A DNA stretch of 64,000 bases from Moorella mulderi DSM 14980 (GCF_001594015.1 NZ_LTBC01000003.1:124001-188000); one strand, 5' to 3'. Positions 37,703 through 46,674 are shown, counted from the first letter of the stretch. Notes: generated from the sequence alone by a model not told the origin. Numbers and translations: made by a program.

Positions 37703-39790
37703 TCAAAATATTCCCAGGATCATATCACCCTCACTATTTAAATAGGCCATAACTTGATTTTCTTCATTATCAATCTGGCGGATACGCTTGCCTATTTGCA
37801 GGGTGCAGTTCGGCCAGATCTTACTGGCTTTGATTACCCTGCCTTCGGCAACCCGTACCAGGGTTTTAGCACCGCCGCTGGAGCCTATTTCCTTGATATA
37901 CACATCATCACCGGCATAGATGCTGCCGCCCCGGAAAACGCCCTGGATCTCCACCTTGCCCCCGGTTACAATCTCGGTATTAAAACAGCCGCGGCCGGTA
38001 ACTTTAACCCACCCACTGGCCTGGAGTTTGCTGTTGAGGGCATAGCTTAAAGTAATATTGCCTCCCTCAGGAGGTATTTCCCGGCAGTAGGCGGCCATCT
38101 CCTCGACGGCAGTTGTCATTTTGGCCAGTTTTACCGTATCGAGGCCCTGGAGGGCAGCCGAAGTCCCGAAGGCCTGGGCCAGTTCACGCCCCAGCTGGAC
38201 TAATTTCTGTTCCTCCGGTCCTCCTTCCACGCCCCGGGTGAGCTGCTCCAACCTGGCTACCAGGGAGGGCAACTTTTTAAACTTATTTTCCACCAGGACA
38301 CTAATCAGGTAACCGGTGTTCAAGTGGTAGACTGGTCCCTTCTGCCTCCTGGCGCCCTGCTCCAGCTGCCCGGCGGCTGCCTGGAGGAGGGATAATTGCT
38401 GGGCCAGGTCGGCTAAGACTGGCTCCGCGCTCTGGTAGATGCTGTTAATACCTCCGGCAACCAGGAGCGAGCCGATGCAGTTATGGCGAATAAAAATGGT
38501 TCCCCCCGCGCGAACTGTGGCCTGGGTAACGTCACCACCGATTTCTACATCCTGGCTGGCAACCACCTGCATGGTTTCGGTGACATTGCCGGTAATATTG
38601 ATACAGCCTTTAAACTTTATGTTACCGGAAGCGAGGTCAACATCTCCCCGGTGTACCAGGACCGGGATAATATCAATTATTACTTTCCCCTTCCGCTGGC
38701 TTAACTGGGGACGACCCTCGGCCGTGGCCACACAGCGCTGGCCATCGATAACCTCCGTCCCTTTCCCGGCCACCAGCTCGATATCCTTTGGTTCAGGTGG
38801 AGGAATGGCTTTGCCGGTAACCGTCATTCCTGGCTTGCCGGGCTGCGGCGGTATCTTGATGGCCAGGAGGTCACCCACTGCCGCTGAGACCCGTATCACC
38901 ATCTCCCGGTAGTCCACCCGTTCCTCCTCGCCTACTTCTCTTCTCGCCATTTCACTGGTACTAAAATGATATTCCACCCGGGCATCCTCAGGGGGCTGGG
39001 GTGACTGGCCCCGGGCAACGACTATTTCCATCTCCCTGGTCGCCGTACAGGCCTGCTGGATGGCTTCTTCGTCAACACCATAAACAACCTGCTGGCGATT
39101 TAATTCGGCCAGGAGTTCCTCCCGGGTAACGGCCGGCAGGGCAATATCTACTGGTTCACCCTTTAATTCCAGGCGGCTGGCCGGGGATTGGTCCTTTAGC
39201 TTCCAGGTCCGTTCATAACCAGGTTTAATTGTTAACTTTGCCGTCAGGCCATCGCTGGCTACCGTCAATTTCCACTCGCCATCTTTTTGCTCAACCCTGG
39301 GCTTGACGGTAATGGTATCGCCAGCCCGGACGGCAACCTCGCCGGCTATAAGCTGGCCGTTAACATAAAGTTCGAAATGGTCGCCGGGAATAATGGTGGC
39401 CGGCGGTTCCCCCCCTCCGATACGAACCTGACCCGCCTCAACCCAGGCATAAGCGGGACGTTCCTCTCCTGCCCGCTCCATTACTGCACCTGTCTCTAAA
39501 ACCGGCTTCGTTTCCAAAGCGGCCTCTAAATCAGATTCCGTCTCATCTTCCTGCCCGGCTCCCGGTACCCCGGGGTCGTCCCTTGTTTCTCCTGTTGTTG
39601 CTTCCCCGGCGGGCCGGGCCACAATTACCGCCGGCCGGCGGCCTATCCCTAAAAAGCCCTGGCTCCCGGCATCGATTATTTCCACCGCTAATTCCTCAGG
39701 CAAAACTTCCAGGAGATCTGCCGCCCTGCGGATGGCCTCTTCTACCGTCTTGCCTTCGACCCTTATACATCCGGCCGCCACAACCCCCAC
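37703..39790 (-). CDS. FapA family protein (Jag-N + DUF342)
   Basis: A 695-residue protein. Residues 1-60 are a Jag-N domain (VEGKTVEEAIRRAADLLEVL, GSQGFLGIGRRPAVI), followed by an acidic linker, an unassigned region, and then the FapA/DUF342 part with GKPGMTVTGKAIPPPEP, a right-handed beta-helix of short hydrophobic repeats (NITGNVTETMQVVASQDVEI), a coiled-coil hairpin insert, and more helix repeats. FapA proteins are polymer-forming, cytoplasmic, and often linked to surface or motility regulation; the role is unsettled. Jag-N may bind RNA or partner proteins. Confidence 0.85.
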   Translation of the reverse strand: MGVVAAGCIRVEGKTVEEAIRRAADLLEVLPEELAVEIIDAGSQGFLGIGRRPAVIVARPAGEATTGETRDDPGVPGAGQEDETESDLEAALETKPVLETGAVMERAGEERPAYAWVEAGQVRIGGGEPPATIIPGDHFELYVNGQLIAGEVAVRAGDTITVKPRVEQKDGEWKLTVASDGLTAKLTIKPGYERTWKLKDQSPASRLELKGEPVDIALPAVTREELLAELNRQQVVYGVDEEAIQQACTATREMEIVVARGQSPQPPEDARVEYHFSTSEMARREVGEEERVDYREMVIRVSAAVGDLLAIKIPPQPGKPGMTVTGKAIPPPEPKDIELVAGKGTEVIDGQRCVATAEGRPQLSQRKGKVIIDIIPVLVHRGDVDLASGNIKFKGCINITGNVTETMQVVASQDVEIGGDVTQATVRAGGTIFIRHNCIGSLLVAGGINSIYQSAEPVLADLAQQLSLLQAAAGQLEQGARRQKGPVYHLNTGYLISVLVENKFKKLPSLVARLEQLTRGVEGGPEEQKLVQLGRELAQAFGTSAALQGLDTVKLAKMTTAVEEMAAYCREIPPEGGNITLSYALNSKLQASGWVKVTGRGCFNTEIVTGGKVEIQGVFRGGSIYAGDDVYIKEIGSSGGAKTLVRVAEGRVIKASKIWPNCTLQIGKRIRQIDNEENQVMAYLNSEGDMILGIF

Positions 39791-39871
39791 CCCTACCCAA
39801 ATTAATACTTTATATTAATTCTCGGTTAAATGGGGGAATCCTTTAAAAAAAACAGATTTATGCACCTGGCT

Positions 39872-40288
39872 TTAGTCATTCTTTTGCTGCTGCATTTTTT
39901 GCTGCTGGCATTCCGGGCAAATACTGTAAAACTCCAAGCGGTGATAAAGAATTTTACCGCAACCGCTGGCTTCAGCTTCTTTTTCCAGTTCATGGTGCAC
40001 CGGCATATCCAGGTCGGTAATCCGGCCACACTCCAGGCAGACACAGTGGTAATGATTTTGCGGGTTACCGTCATAGCGGCTGTAGGTGCTGCCGTAATTT
40101 AATTCCATAATCTCGCCGGCTTCTTTTAAAACCCCAAGGTTACGGTAAACGGTTCCCAGGCTGATATCGGGTAAAATTTTGCGGGCCTGGGCATAGATCC
40201 AATCGGCTGTGGGGTGAGTATTGGTATTGCGCAGGATGTCCAGGATGACCTTTTTCTGTTTGGTCATGCGCTTGCCTGTTGGCCCCAT
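39872..40288 (-). CDS. Fur-family peroxide/metal regulator (PerR-like)
   Basis: A 138-residue Fur protein from the ATG at 40288 (GAGGATT just upstream). Winged helix TKQKKVILDILRNTNTHPTA and LGTVYRNLGVLKEAGEI; metal-binding dimer domain YSRYDGNPQNHYHCVC with the HxH and Asp used by PerR; two structural zinc pairs, CLEC and CPEC. The His/Asp pattern suits PerR (H2O2 sensing by iron-catalysed His oxidation) better than Fur or Zur. Regulated genes cannot be told from here. Confidence 0.85.
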   Translation of the reverse strand: MGPTGKRMTKQKKVILDILRNTNTHPTADWIYAQARKILPDISLGTVYRNLGVLKEAGEIMELNYGSTYSRYDGNPQNHYHCVCLECGRITDLDMPVHHELEKEAEASGCGKILYHRLEFYSICPECQQQKMQQQKND

Positions 40289-40341
40289 AATCCTCACCAG
40301 CTTGTTGGTAACAATTATCACTTCTATTGTAAACTAATATT

Positions 40342-40704
40342 TTACTTTTTGTCAAACTCCCCACCCATATCTTTTCCCCATTCAGGTATGGCATCAAGTA
40401 GTATTTTCTGGATATCGGCCAGCAGCCGGGCCACCCTTTCTTCGGCGGCGAGATAGGCCGTTATGGAGGGATTGAGGCTGATAATGCGGTAACTTTCCTC
40501 CACGGCCTGCTTTAAAGCTGGGTCCGGTTCCTTCCCGCTTAAAACGGTCATCTCCAGCTCTAGCTGGCGCCGGCGGAAATCCCGCAGCATGTTAAGGTTG
40601 GCGGGATTGCTTTCCAGTTTGGCCCGGGCCAGGCGAAAATCACTATATTCATTACTCCTGCTCAAAGCACGGGCCAGTTCATGGGCGCGATCATAAACTT
40701 CCAT
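40342..40704 (-). CDS. YlbF/YmcA family protein
   Basis: A 120-residue all-helical protein (ATG 40704 after GGGAGGTGATC) with [38 protein letters not shown] and [20 protein letters not shown]. YlbF, YmcA and YaaT form an iron-sulfur-bearing complex in Bacillus that affects RNase Y processing and Spo0A activation. This copy lacks the cysteines, so only family membership is claimed. Confidence 0.85.
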   Translation of the reverse strand: MEVYDRAHELARALSRSNEYSDFRLARAKLESNPANLNMLRDFRRRQLELEMTVLSGKEPDPALKQAVEESYRIISLNPSITAYLAAEERVARLLADIQKILLDAIPEWGKDMGGEFDKK

Positions 40705-40726
40705 GAGGGGATCACCTCCCGCTATG

Positions 40727-41398
40727 TTACAAGCTAATCTGGCCGCGGTAACCGGCCGCAATAAAGAGGACGCCTAAAACCAGCAGGAACAAGCCGCAGG
40801 CCACGATTAAATACCGGTAGGCCCGCTGGCTGATAACGCGGCGGCCGGCTGCTACTCCTGCAGTAACTAGGGAGTACCAGCCGAGGTCTGATAAAATATG
40901 GCCGCTAAAAAAGAAAGCCACCCCGCCGGCGCCCAGGCGGGCCGCCTGGGCGACAAAAGCGGCGCCGATGGTTGCCCACCAGAGCAACCAGTAAGGGTTG
41001 GCCAGGCTGATTAAACCGCCGGCAGTTATTGTACGTAAAGCCGGTCGCGGCGGCAGGGCCGGGAGATTATCTTTATCTCCCGGCAAGGTAAACTGGAGCT
41101 AGCCGGCCATGGCGCTGCGGATCATGTCTGTTCCCAGCCATAGCAATACCGCCCCTCCCAGGACGGCTACCACCCGGCTCACAGTGGGATGGGCCAGGAA
41201 GCTGCCCAGGCCGAGGAGGAGCAGGAACAGCATGAGTAATTCCAGGAGGCCGTGGCCCAGGACCAGGAGAGGGCCGGCGCCGGCTCCCCGCCGGGTACTT
41301 TCTTCGATGGCCAGGGTTAATAACGGTCCCGGCATCAGGGCGCCGGAAAGCCCTACCATAAAGGCGGTAGTGAACAGGGCCAGCAATTCTGCAGTCAA
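40727..41398 (-). pseudogene. LysE family transporter with an in-frame amber stop
   Basis: Two frames in the same register join into one LysE-type exporter of about 223 codons: MTAELLALFTTAFMVGLSGA, GALMPGPLLTLAIEESTRRG and three membrane segments before the stop, then GGLISLANPYWLLWWATIG and three more after it. The only break is a TAG at 41099-41101, in the cytoplasmic loop. It is not next to a ribosome site that would restart translation. Either a recent nonsense mutation, a sequencing error, or two half-proteins; nothing indicates pyrrolysine use. Confidence 0.75.
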
Positions 41399-41431
41399 AA
41401 GGTTTCTCTCCCCGAAAATAATAATTTAGAG

Positions 41432-42739
41432 TTAATATTCGGCACCTGGCGCCTTTTTCCTCCCTAACAATGGTACGGAAAAAATCCCGGCCAGGTCGGC
41501 CACCCTTTTCCTGATAACCTCCCGGTCGGTGGTGTAGAGCTCTAGGTTTTGCATGCGCTCAAAATAGACGGACCCGGAAAAGGTAAAACGCTGGTAGAGC
41601 CCATCGCCCTTATCCACCTGGCGGCTGGCATAGACAATTATATCACCTACAGCCAGGGTAGAAGGCAAAACCAGGAGTTCCCTCCCTGCCAGGAGGCGCA
41701 CAGCGTTATGACCGGCCAGGGTGCCGGTGACAATCGCCTCGGTATGGCCCACAAAGGGACCAGCCTTTTCCCCGGCACAGAAAACATTGACCAGGCCCCG
41801 TACCTGTAAAGTATCGTCCCGGGGTACCATGGCCAAGAAGCGTACCGAATTGCCGGTGCCGCCGGCATAGGGGTCTTCAAAGCGGGCGTTTACCAGGCCG
41901 GCTACCCGTCGCAAAGCTTCCAGGGGGAAAAAGGGGGCCATGAGTTTGGCGTGACCGGTATCCAGGAGGATAACGTTAGCCGCATACTCGGGCAGGGCAT
42001 ACTGCTGGCAGGCCTTGCGCTGGAGCAGTTCGCCTTTACCCGGCAGGTCGGATGGCACGGGCAAGACGGCCACTCCCTTTTCCTCCAGTTCGGACACCAG
42101 CCAGGGCGCCAGGGAACCTTTATGGAGCTTGCAGGACCCGCTTAAGGCTCCGCGGCCGCCACCCCGCCTCAAGGCCGCGTATTCCTTCACCCCTGCCAGG
42201 GCGGCCAGGCCCAGGCGGCCGCCAAAGGTGGGGCAGCGGTAGATGCACATGGCACAGCCATTGCCGTAACGGCGGCAGTTGGCCGGCGGCCCCGCCGTAC
42301 CGGTAGCGTCGATAAAGGCCTCACCGTGGTAAATCTGGCCCCCTTCGGTATGAACAGCCTGGAGGCTGTTGCCCGCCACCTGGACGGCAGTCACCCGGCT
42401 TAAAGTGCGTACCTCAACGCCGGCTTCCTGCAAAGCCTGCCGGACCAGGGGTTCAATGCGGGCCACGTCGTAAAGCCAGGCATGGCGGTGGCCGGCAAAA
42501 TGTATATTACGGTGCCGGGTAACACTGTCGGTAAGCTGGAACAACCTCCCACCGCCCAGGGCAATCATTTCCTCCGCCGCCGTAAAACGGCCGTTATTGC
42601 GCATAATCCCCCCCACCAGGCCGGTACCCAGGAGCATATCCGTTCGCTCCAGGAGGGTTACCTCCGCGCCTGCCTGGCGGGCGGCCAGGGCTGCCGCACA
42701 GCCCGCCCAACCACCACCTGCCACGACTACCCGGGGCAT
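41432..42739 (-). CDS. FAD-dependent oxidoreductase with a cysteine cluster
   Basis: A 435-residue GidA/TrmFO-like flavoprotein. The dinucleotide fold VVVAGGGWAGCAAALAARQAG opens the protein; AFIDATGTAGPPAN and NVFCAGEKAGPFVGHTEAI are the later FAD contacts. Between them C155-x6-C162-x2-C165-x3-C169 (NCRRYGNGCAMCIYRCP) could hold an iron-sulfur cluster, which is unusual for tRNA-modifying GidA. Substrate unknown. It lies 34 bases upstream of the broken lysE. Confidence 0.75.
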   Translation of the reverse strand: MPRVVVAGGGWAGCAAALAARQAGAEVTLLERTDMLLGTGLVGGIMRNNGRFTAAEEMIALGGGRLFQLTDSVTRHRNIHFAGHRHAWLYDVARIEPLVRQALQEAGVEVRTLSRVTAVQVAGNSLQAVHTEGGQIYHGEAFIDATGTAGPPANCRRYGNGCAMCIYRCPTFGGRLGLAALAGVKEYAALRRGGGRGALSGSCKLHKGSLAPWLVSELEEKGVAVLPVPSDLPGKGELLQRKACQQYALPEYAANVILLDTGHAKLMAPFFPLEALRRVAGLVNARFEDPYAGGTGNSVRFLAMVPRDDTLQVRGLVNVFCAGEKAGPFVGHTEAIVTGTLAGHNAVRLLAGRELLVLPSTLAVGDIIVYASRQVDKGDGLYQRFTFSGSVYFERMQNLELYTTDREVIRKRVADLAGIFSVPLLGRKKAPGAEY

Positions 42740-42774
42740 GTTAAGGCCACCATCCTTCCTGCTCCAGTATATTA

Positions 42775-42805
42775 AAAAACCCGGCGCCTGTGCACCGGGT
42801 TTTTC
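42775..42805. terminator. Intrinsic terminator after the cation antiporter
   Basis: AACCCGG-tgcacaggcg-CCGGGTT with T runs on both sides (minus strand TTTTTTAAT). It ends the antiporter transcript and shields the flavoprotein gene. Confidence 0.75.
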
Positions 42806-42832
42806 CTGCCATGTAAGGATAAAGCAACTCTT

Positions 42833-43840
42833 TTAGCGGATAAATCCGCCAAAAACTAGGAGGACAAAGATGCCATAGAAAGCGCCGCCACCCACCAAGG
42901 TGTAGGGCGTCAGGTATTTCTTGCGGCTGATCTGGAGGAAGACCAGGCCAGCGGAAACAATAGCCAGTATGGCGCTGATTAACGCTCCCTGGGTTAACTC
43001 CCAGCTGGTCATGGTGATACCCAACGCCGGGATCACCGAACTCTGGAAGACCATAGCTCCAGTTATATTACCCAGGGCCAGGGTATCCTTGCCGCGGCCC
43101 ACCCAGATGATGCTGTTAAATTTCTCCGGCAGCTCCGTGGCTATGGGGGCAATAATGAGGGCCAGGACGAAGGGCGGGATACCCATAATCCGTGCCAAGT
43201 CTTCCACCCCGTTGACGAAGAGGCGGGCGCCGCCAACAATCATCCCCAGAGCCAGGATAACCTGGGCTAAAATGACCAGTGTAGCAGGCTCGGCCGCCTT
43301 CCGGGCCAGGTAAAGGGGGTTCAGTTCCTCCCCCTCTTCCAGTGTATGGCCGTTGGTGACCGTCAGGTAAGCATAGGTAGCATAGGCTATCACCAGCCCA
43401 ATAGCAATTATTTGCTTCCAGATGTGGGCCCCCAGGAAAGAGGCCAGGACGGCCACGGCATAAACGCAGAGAAAGAAACTTAAATCGCGGCCCATGGTCC
43501 TGGTATCCAGGTTCATTTTGGGGAAATTGGGCCGGCGACTGCGATAAGCAATCACGGCAATACCTGTAATGAAGAAGGCCAGGGTACTAAGCATAAAGGG
43601 CGCCCCCAGGATGGCACCAATGCCTATCTCTTCCCCGGCATGGCCGCCGCCGCCGAAGAGAATGGCAATAATTGGGATCATCGTTTCCGGTAGGGCGGTA
43701 CCAACGGCTGCCAGGATGCTCCCCACGGCGCCTTCAGTTAGTTTTAGTTTCTTCCCCAGCCATTCGATACCGTTGGTAAACCCCTCGGCCCCCAGAAGGA
43801 TAACTCCCAGGCTGATTAAAAGCAAGGCTACATCCAGCAT
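42833..43840 (-). CDS. Ca2+/cation antiporter (CaCA family)
   Basis: A 335-residue membrane protein from the ATG at 43840 (GGAGAAGGGGAGAA upstream). Ten or so membrane segments with the two inverted alpha repeats: GSILAAVGTALPETMIPI and IAPIATELPEKFNSI; each carries the acidic residue that binds the cation in Na+/Ca2+ or H+/Ca2+ exchangers. The yybP-ykoY riboswitch in front suggests that Mn2+ is a physiological signal and perhaps also a substrate. Confidence 0.88.
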   Translation of the reverse strand: MLDVALLLISLGVILLGAEGFTNGIEWLGKKLKLTEGAVGSILAAVGTALPETMIPIIAILFGGGGHAGEEIGIGAILGAPFMLSTLAFFITGIAVIAYRSRRPNFPKMNLDTRTMGRDLSFFLCVYAVAVLASFLGAHIWKQIIAIGLVIAYATYAYLTVTNGHTLEEGEELNPLYLARKAAEPATLVILAQVILALGMIVGGARLFVNGVEDLARIMGIPPFVLALIIAPIATELPEKFNSIIWVGRGKDTLALGNITGAMVFQSSVIPALGITMTSWELTQGALISAILAIVSAGLVFLQISRKKYLTPYTLVGGGAFYGIFVLLVFGGFIR

Positions 43841-43901
43841 AATTTCTCCCCTTCTCCTATAAATAAATATCTCCTGATTATCCGGTTCCAATGAGGGTAA
43901 T

Positions 43902-44021
43902 AAAAAACCTTCATCGCCCTACATGGCGGTGAAGGTCTCGCGCGTTACCTACCAGGCCCGGGCTTGACAGCCGTGTTGACGAACCTGGTACCGGAATACT
44001 CCGGGGCTACTCCCCTTGGAC
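43902..44021 (-). ncRNA. yybP-ykoY (manganese) riboswitch with terminator
   Basis: On the minus strand the leader contains AAGGGGAGTAGCC (44019-44007), GTCAACACGG in the middle and CGAGACCTTCACCGCC at the end, the landmarks of the yybP-ykoY class. The 3' half forms a terminator, ACCTTCACCGCC-atgtag-GGCGATGAAGGT then TTTTTTA (43936-43902), so Mn2+ binding would switch transcription of the antiporter. A consensus promoter lies just upstream. Exact 5' and 3' ends are approximate. Confidence 0.8.
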
Positions 44022-44038
44022 CGCAATTTTTTATTTTT

Positions 44039-44067
44039 ATCATAAAGTCAGGTTTGACCTCTTTCAA
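44039..44067 (-). promoter_or_regulatory. Sigma-A promoter of the riboswitch transcript
   Basis: TTGAAA (44067-44062), 17 bases, TATGAT (44044-44039) on the minus strand. The start would be near 44032, about 12 bases before the riboswitch aptamer. Confidence 0.7.
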
Positions 44068-44074
44068 GGTCCAT

Positions 44075-44830
44075 TTAGTCTATAGGTTCAGTAGCCATCT
44101 CCTGCCGGCAGAAAGTGGCCAGGCAGGTATAACCTACCCGGCGCAAAAGCTCCCGCGCCTGTTCCCGTTCCCGGGCTACCTCCCCGGGGGCGTGGGCATC
44201 CGACCCGATGGTTACGGGGATATTGAGGCTGAAGGCCCGTTCCAGGAGTTCCCGGGCCGGGTAGATCTCCCCCACCGGTTTGCATAAACCGGCTGTATTT
44301 ATTTCCATAGCCGCGCCGCTCCCGGCAATAACCTTTAACGCTGGCTCGGCCAGCTCCAGGACCGGCCTCTGGGGCCGGTGGCCGTAAATTTTAATCAGGT
44401 CCAGGTGGCCAATGATATGAAAAATCCCCGTAGCTGCCGCCTGGGCCACCAGGCTGAAGTAAGTGGTATAGAGCTCATCTATATCCCAGGCGTTAAAGCC
44501 GGCTTCCTGGCCTGGGCGGTCGAAATCCCAGTCCCCGATGGCATGGACCGAACCAATGAGGTAGTCCCAGGGCCGGCCGGCCAGTTCCCGGCAGTGGTCT
44601 TTGCCGGGCCGGAAATCTACCTCCAGCCCGGCACGGATAGGCATCCCGGTTACCCGTTCCAGTTCGGGAAAGACGCTGAAATCGATGCCGTCCAGGTAGC
44701 GGTCGTGGTCGGCAAAACCTATTTCTGTAAGGCCGGCAGCTCTGGCTGCTTCTACGTAGGGCAAAAGGCGTTCTACGGTATGGGGCGGCCCCTCATGGGC
44801 CAGCCCGTGAATATGGTAGTCAGCTGGCAT
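44075..44830 (-). CDS. hisJ: PHP-domain histidinol-phosphatase-like protein
   Basis: A 251-residue PHP phosphoesterase. Metal motifs: DYHIHGLAHEG at the start, FADHDRY, GLEVDFRPG, IGSVHAIGDWDF, HIIGHLDLIKIYGHRP and SDAHAPGEVARE at the end, as in HisJ (HisK-type histidinol phosphatase). It is the last gene of the hdr-flx operon, 12 bases below flxA; there are no other histidine genes here, so either simple hitch-hiking or another phosphatase role is possible. Confidence 0.82.
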   Translation of the reverse strand: MPADYHIHGLAHEGPPHTVERLLPYVEAARAAGLTEIGFADHDRYLDGIDFSVFPELERVTGMPIRAGLEVDFRPGKDHCRELAGRPWDYLIGSVHAIGDWDFDRPGQEAGFNAWDIDELYTTYFSLVAQAAATGIFHIIGHLDLIKIYGHRPQRPVLELAEPALKVIAGSGAAMEINTAGLCKPVGEIYPARELLERAFSLNIPVTIGSDAHAPGEVAREREQARELLRRVGYTCLATFCRQEMATEPID

Positions 44831-44842
44831 GGTATAACTCCC

Positions 44843-45673
44843 TTAATACTCGTTCGGCAGCTGCTTCAGCTGGGCCAGGGTGAAGACGGGACCGTCCAGG
44901 CAGACGTAGCAGCTACCCAGGTTGCAGCGGCCGCACTTGCCGATGCCGCACTTCATGCGCATTTCCAGGGTGGTGATAATCTGGTCGTCTTTATACCCCA
45001 GCTTCTCCATGGACTGGAGGACAAACTTGATCATAATGGGCGGCCCGCAGGTGATGGCTACTTTCCCTGCCGGGTCCGGGTGCAGCTCTTCCACAAAGGC
45101 CGGTACAAAACCCTCATGGCCTTGCCAGCCGGCATCGCCCCGGTCCACCGTCACGTCGACCCGGCAGTTCTCCACCTTGGGCCAGTTGTTAAAGAGGTCG
45201 TCTTTAAAGCACAGGTCGGCCGGCGAGCGGGCACCATAGATGATCCACAGGTGGCCGTAATCCTGCCGGTGCTCAATGCAGTAATTAATCAAGGAGCGTA
45301 CCGGCGCCAGGCCGATACCGCCGCCGATGAAAAGCAGGTCCTTACCTTTAAGCTCCTCCACGGGAAAGCCGTTACCATAGGGGCCCCGGATGCCTACCGT
45401 TTGCCCTTCTTCGGCTTCATGGAGGGCATCGGTCAGCATGCCGACCCTTTTAATGGCCAGCTCCAGGTGCTCCGGCCCCTGGGAAGTAATGGAGAACATG
45501 GCCTCCCCGACGTCCAGCAGGGAGAGCATGGCCAGTTGCCCCGGCAGGGGAGTAAAGGGCTTGCCGCTGTCGGTGGTGATGTGGAAAGTCTTGACATCGG
45601 GCGTCTCGTCCACAATCTTGATAATGCGCCCCGTCCTGGGCACCAGGGGGTTGACCCGCGCCTCGTTAGCCAT
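44843..45673 (-). CDS. flxA: FlxA: FAD/NAD(P)H-binding electron-transfer subunit
   Basis: A 276-residue ferredoxin-NADP-reductase-type protein, related to AsrB/HydG and the PyrK family. The FAD-binding barrel is followed by a Rossmann NAD domain (LLFIGGGIGLAPVRSLI, CGPPIMIKFVLQSM). The C-terminal cysteines CGIGKCGRCNLGSCYVC hold a [2Fe-2S] cluster. In HdrABC-FlxABCD complexes FlxA takes electrons from NADH. Start and flxB stop overlap (TAATG). Confidence 0.82.
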   Translation of the reverse strand: MANEARVNPLVPRTGRIIKIVDETPDVKTFHITTDSGKPFTPLPGQLAMLSLLDVGEAMFSITSQGPEHLELAIKRVGMLTDALHEAEEGQTVGIRGPYGNGFPVEELKGKDLLFIGGGIGLAPVRSLINYCIEHRQDYGHLWIIYGARSPADLCFKDDLFNNWPKVENCRVDVTVDRGDAGWQGHEGFVPAFVEELHPDPAGKVAITCGPPIMIKFVLQSMEKLGYKDDQIITTLEMRMKCGIGKCGRCNLGSCYVCLDGPVFTLAQLKQLPNEY

Positions 45674-46674
45674 TACAGGGTCACCTCCTTGACCTCACGG
45701 ATTACCCGGGTAATGTCGACATTCACCGGGCAGCGATCCAGGCAGCGGCCGCAGCCCACACAGGCAAACTTGCCATACCGCTCCGGGAAATACTGGAGCT
45801 TGTGCAGGAAGCGGTTACGCAGGCGTTCCTTTTTCGACGGCCGCGGGTTATGGCCGCCTGCCATACGGGTATATTCCGAGAACATGCAGGAATCCCAGCA
45901 GCGGAACTTATAGCCGCTGTTACCCCGGTTTTCGCCCTGGATGTCAAAACAGTGGCAGGTGGGGCAGAGGTAGGTGCAGGCGCCGCAGCCCAGGCACTTG
46001 CGGCTGACGGCCGTCCAGTAGGGATGCTCAAACATTCTCTGCAGCTTTTCCGTTACCCCGCTTGTCTCCACTGCCAGGCCCGGTTTGGCTGCTGCCGGTA
46101 TATTTTCGGCCCCGGCCTCCGCCAGGAGGGATGAACCCTGGCCCAGCAACTCCCGGCCGGCCTCCGTTACTCCTTCCAGGAGGTAACCACCGGCCACAGG
46201 CCACATCTGGACATCGACTCCTTCGGCCCGCCCGGGATCAATCCCGAAGGCCGTGCAGAAGCAGGTAGGGCTGGCCGCGGTACAGGCCAGGGCTACCACG
46301 CGGGTATTTTCCCGCCGCTGGCGGTAAAATTCGTCTACATACCCTCTGGTTAGAAAAACATCGTCCATAAGCAAGAGGCTGCGGGCATCGCAGGAACGGA
46401 CCCCCACCAGCACCCGCTTTTCCTCCAGGGAAGGTACCTCAATCAGGCTGGCCTCTTTGCCCTGCACCTGGTAACGGTACATGGTTTCCGTCCGGGGGAA
46501 GAAAAGATCCTTGGGCGGTTCCAGGGTATTGCCCTCACCCAGGGTAAGATTCCCCTGGCCTTCCCAGGGCAGGAAAACGCTTACTCCCCCTTTATCCTGG
46601 GGGACAAAAACCTTTGCCCCTCCGGCCCAGGCCTGCAAGAGTTCCGGTAATTTATCCTTGGCAATCTTTAACAT
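45673..46674 (-). CDS. flxB: FlxB: 4Fe-4S electron-transfer subunit
   Basis: A 333-residue protein related to AsrA and to the C-terminal part of anaerobic hydrogenase/sulfite reductase subunits. Two [4Fe-4S] sites lie near the end: CLGCGACTYLCPTCHCFD and CVGCGRCLDRCPVNVD; the N-terminal two thirds include VGVRSCDARSLLLMDDVFL. It carries electrons between FlxA and the rest of the complex. The gene follows flxC by 15 bases. Confidence 0.8.
   Translation of the reverse strand: MLKIAKDKLPELLQAWAGGAKVFVPQDKGGVSVFLPWEGQGNLTLGEGNTLEPPKDLFFPRTETMYRYQVQGKEASLIEVPSLEEKRVLVGVRSCDARSLLLMDDVFLTRGYVDEFYRQRRENTRVVALACTAASPTCFCTAFGIDPGRAEGVDVQMWPVAGGYLLEGVTEAGRELLGQGSSLLAEAGAENIPAAAKPGLAVETSGVTEKLQRMFEHPYWTAVSRKCLGCGACTYLCPTCHCFDIQGENRGNSGYKFRCWDSCMFSEYTRMAGGHNPRPSKKERLRNRFLHKLQYFPERYGKFACVGCGRCLDRCPVNVDITRVIREVKEVTL

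Noticed and set aside
41099-41101. TAG in lysE as pyrrolysine
   Set aside because: Pyrrolysine is known in methylamine methyltransferases and a few other proteins, not LysE; nothing in the window supports it.
44378-45913. A 511-codon plus-strand ORF opposite flxA and hisJ
   Set aside because: It is the GC-rich antisense shadow of recognised genes, has no family motifs, and spans gene boundaries on the other strand.
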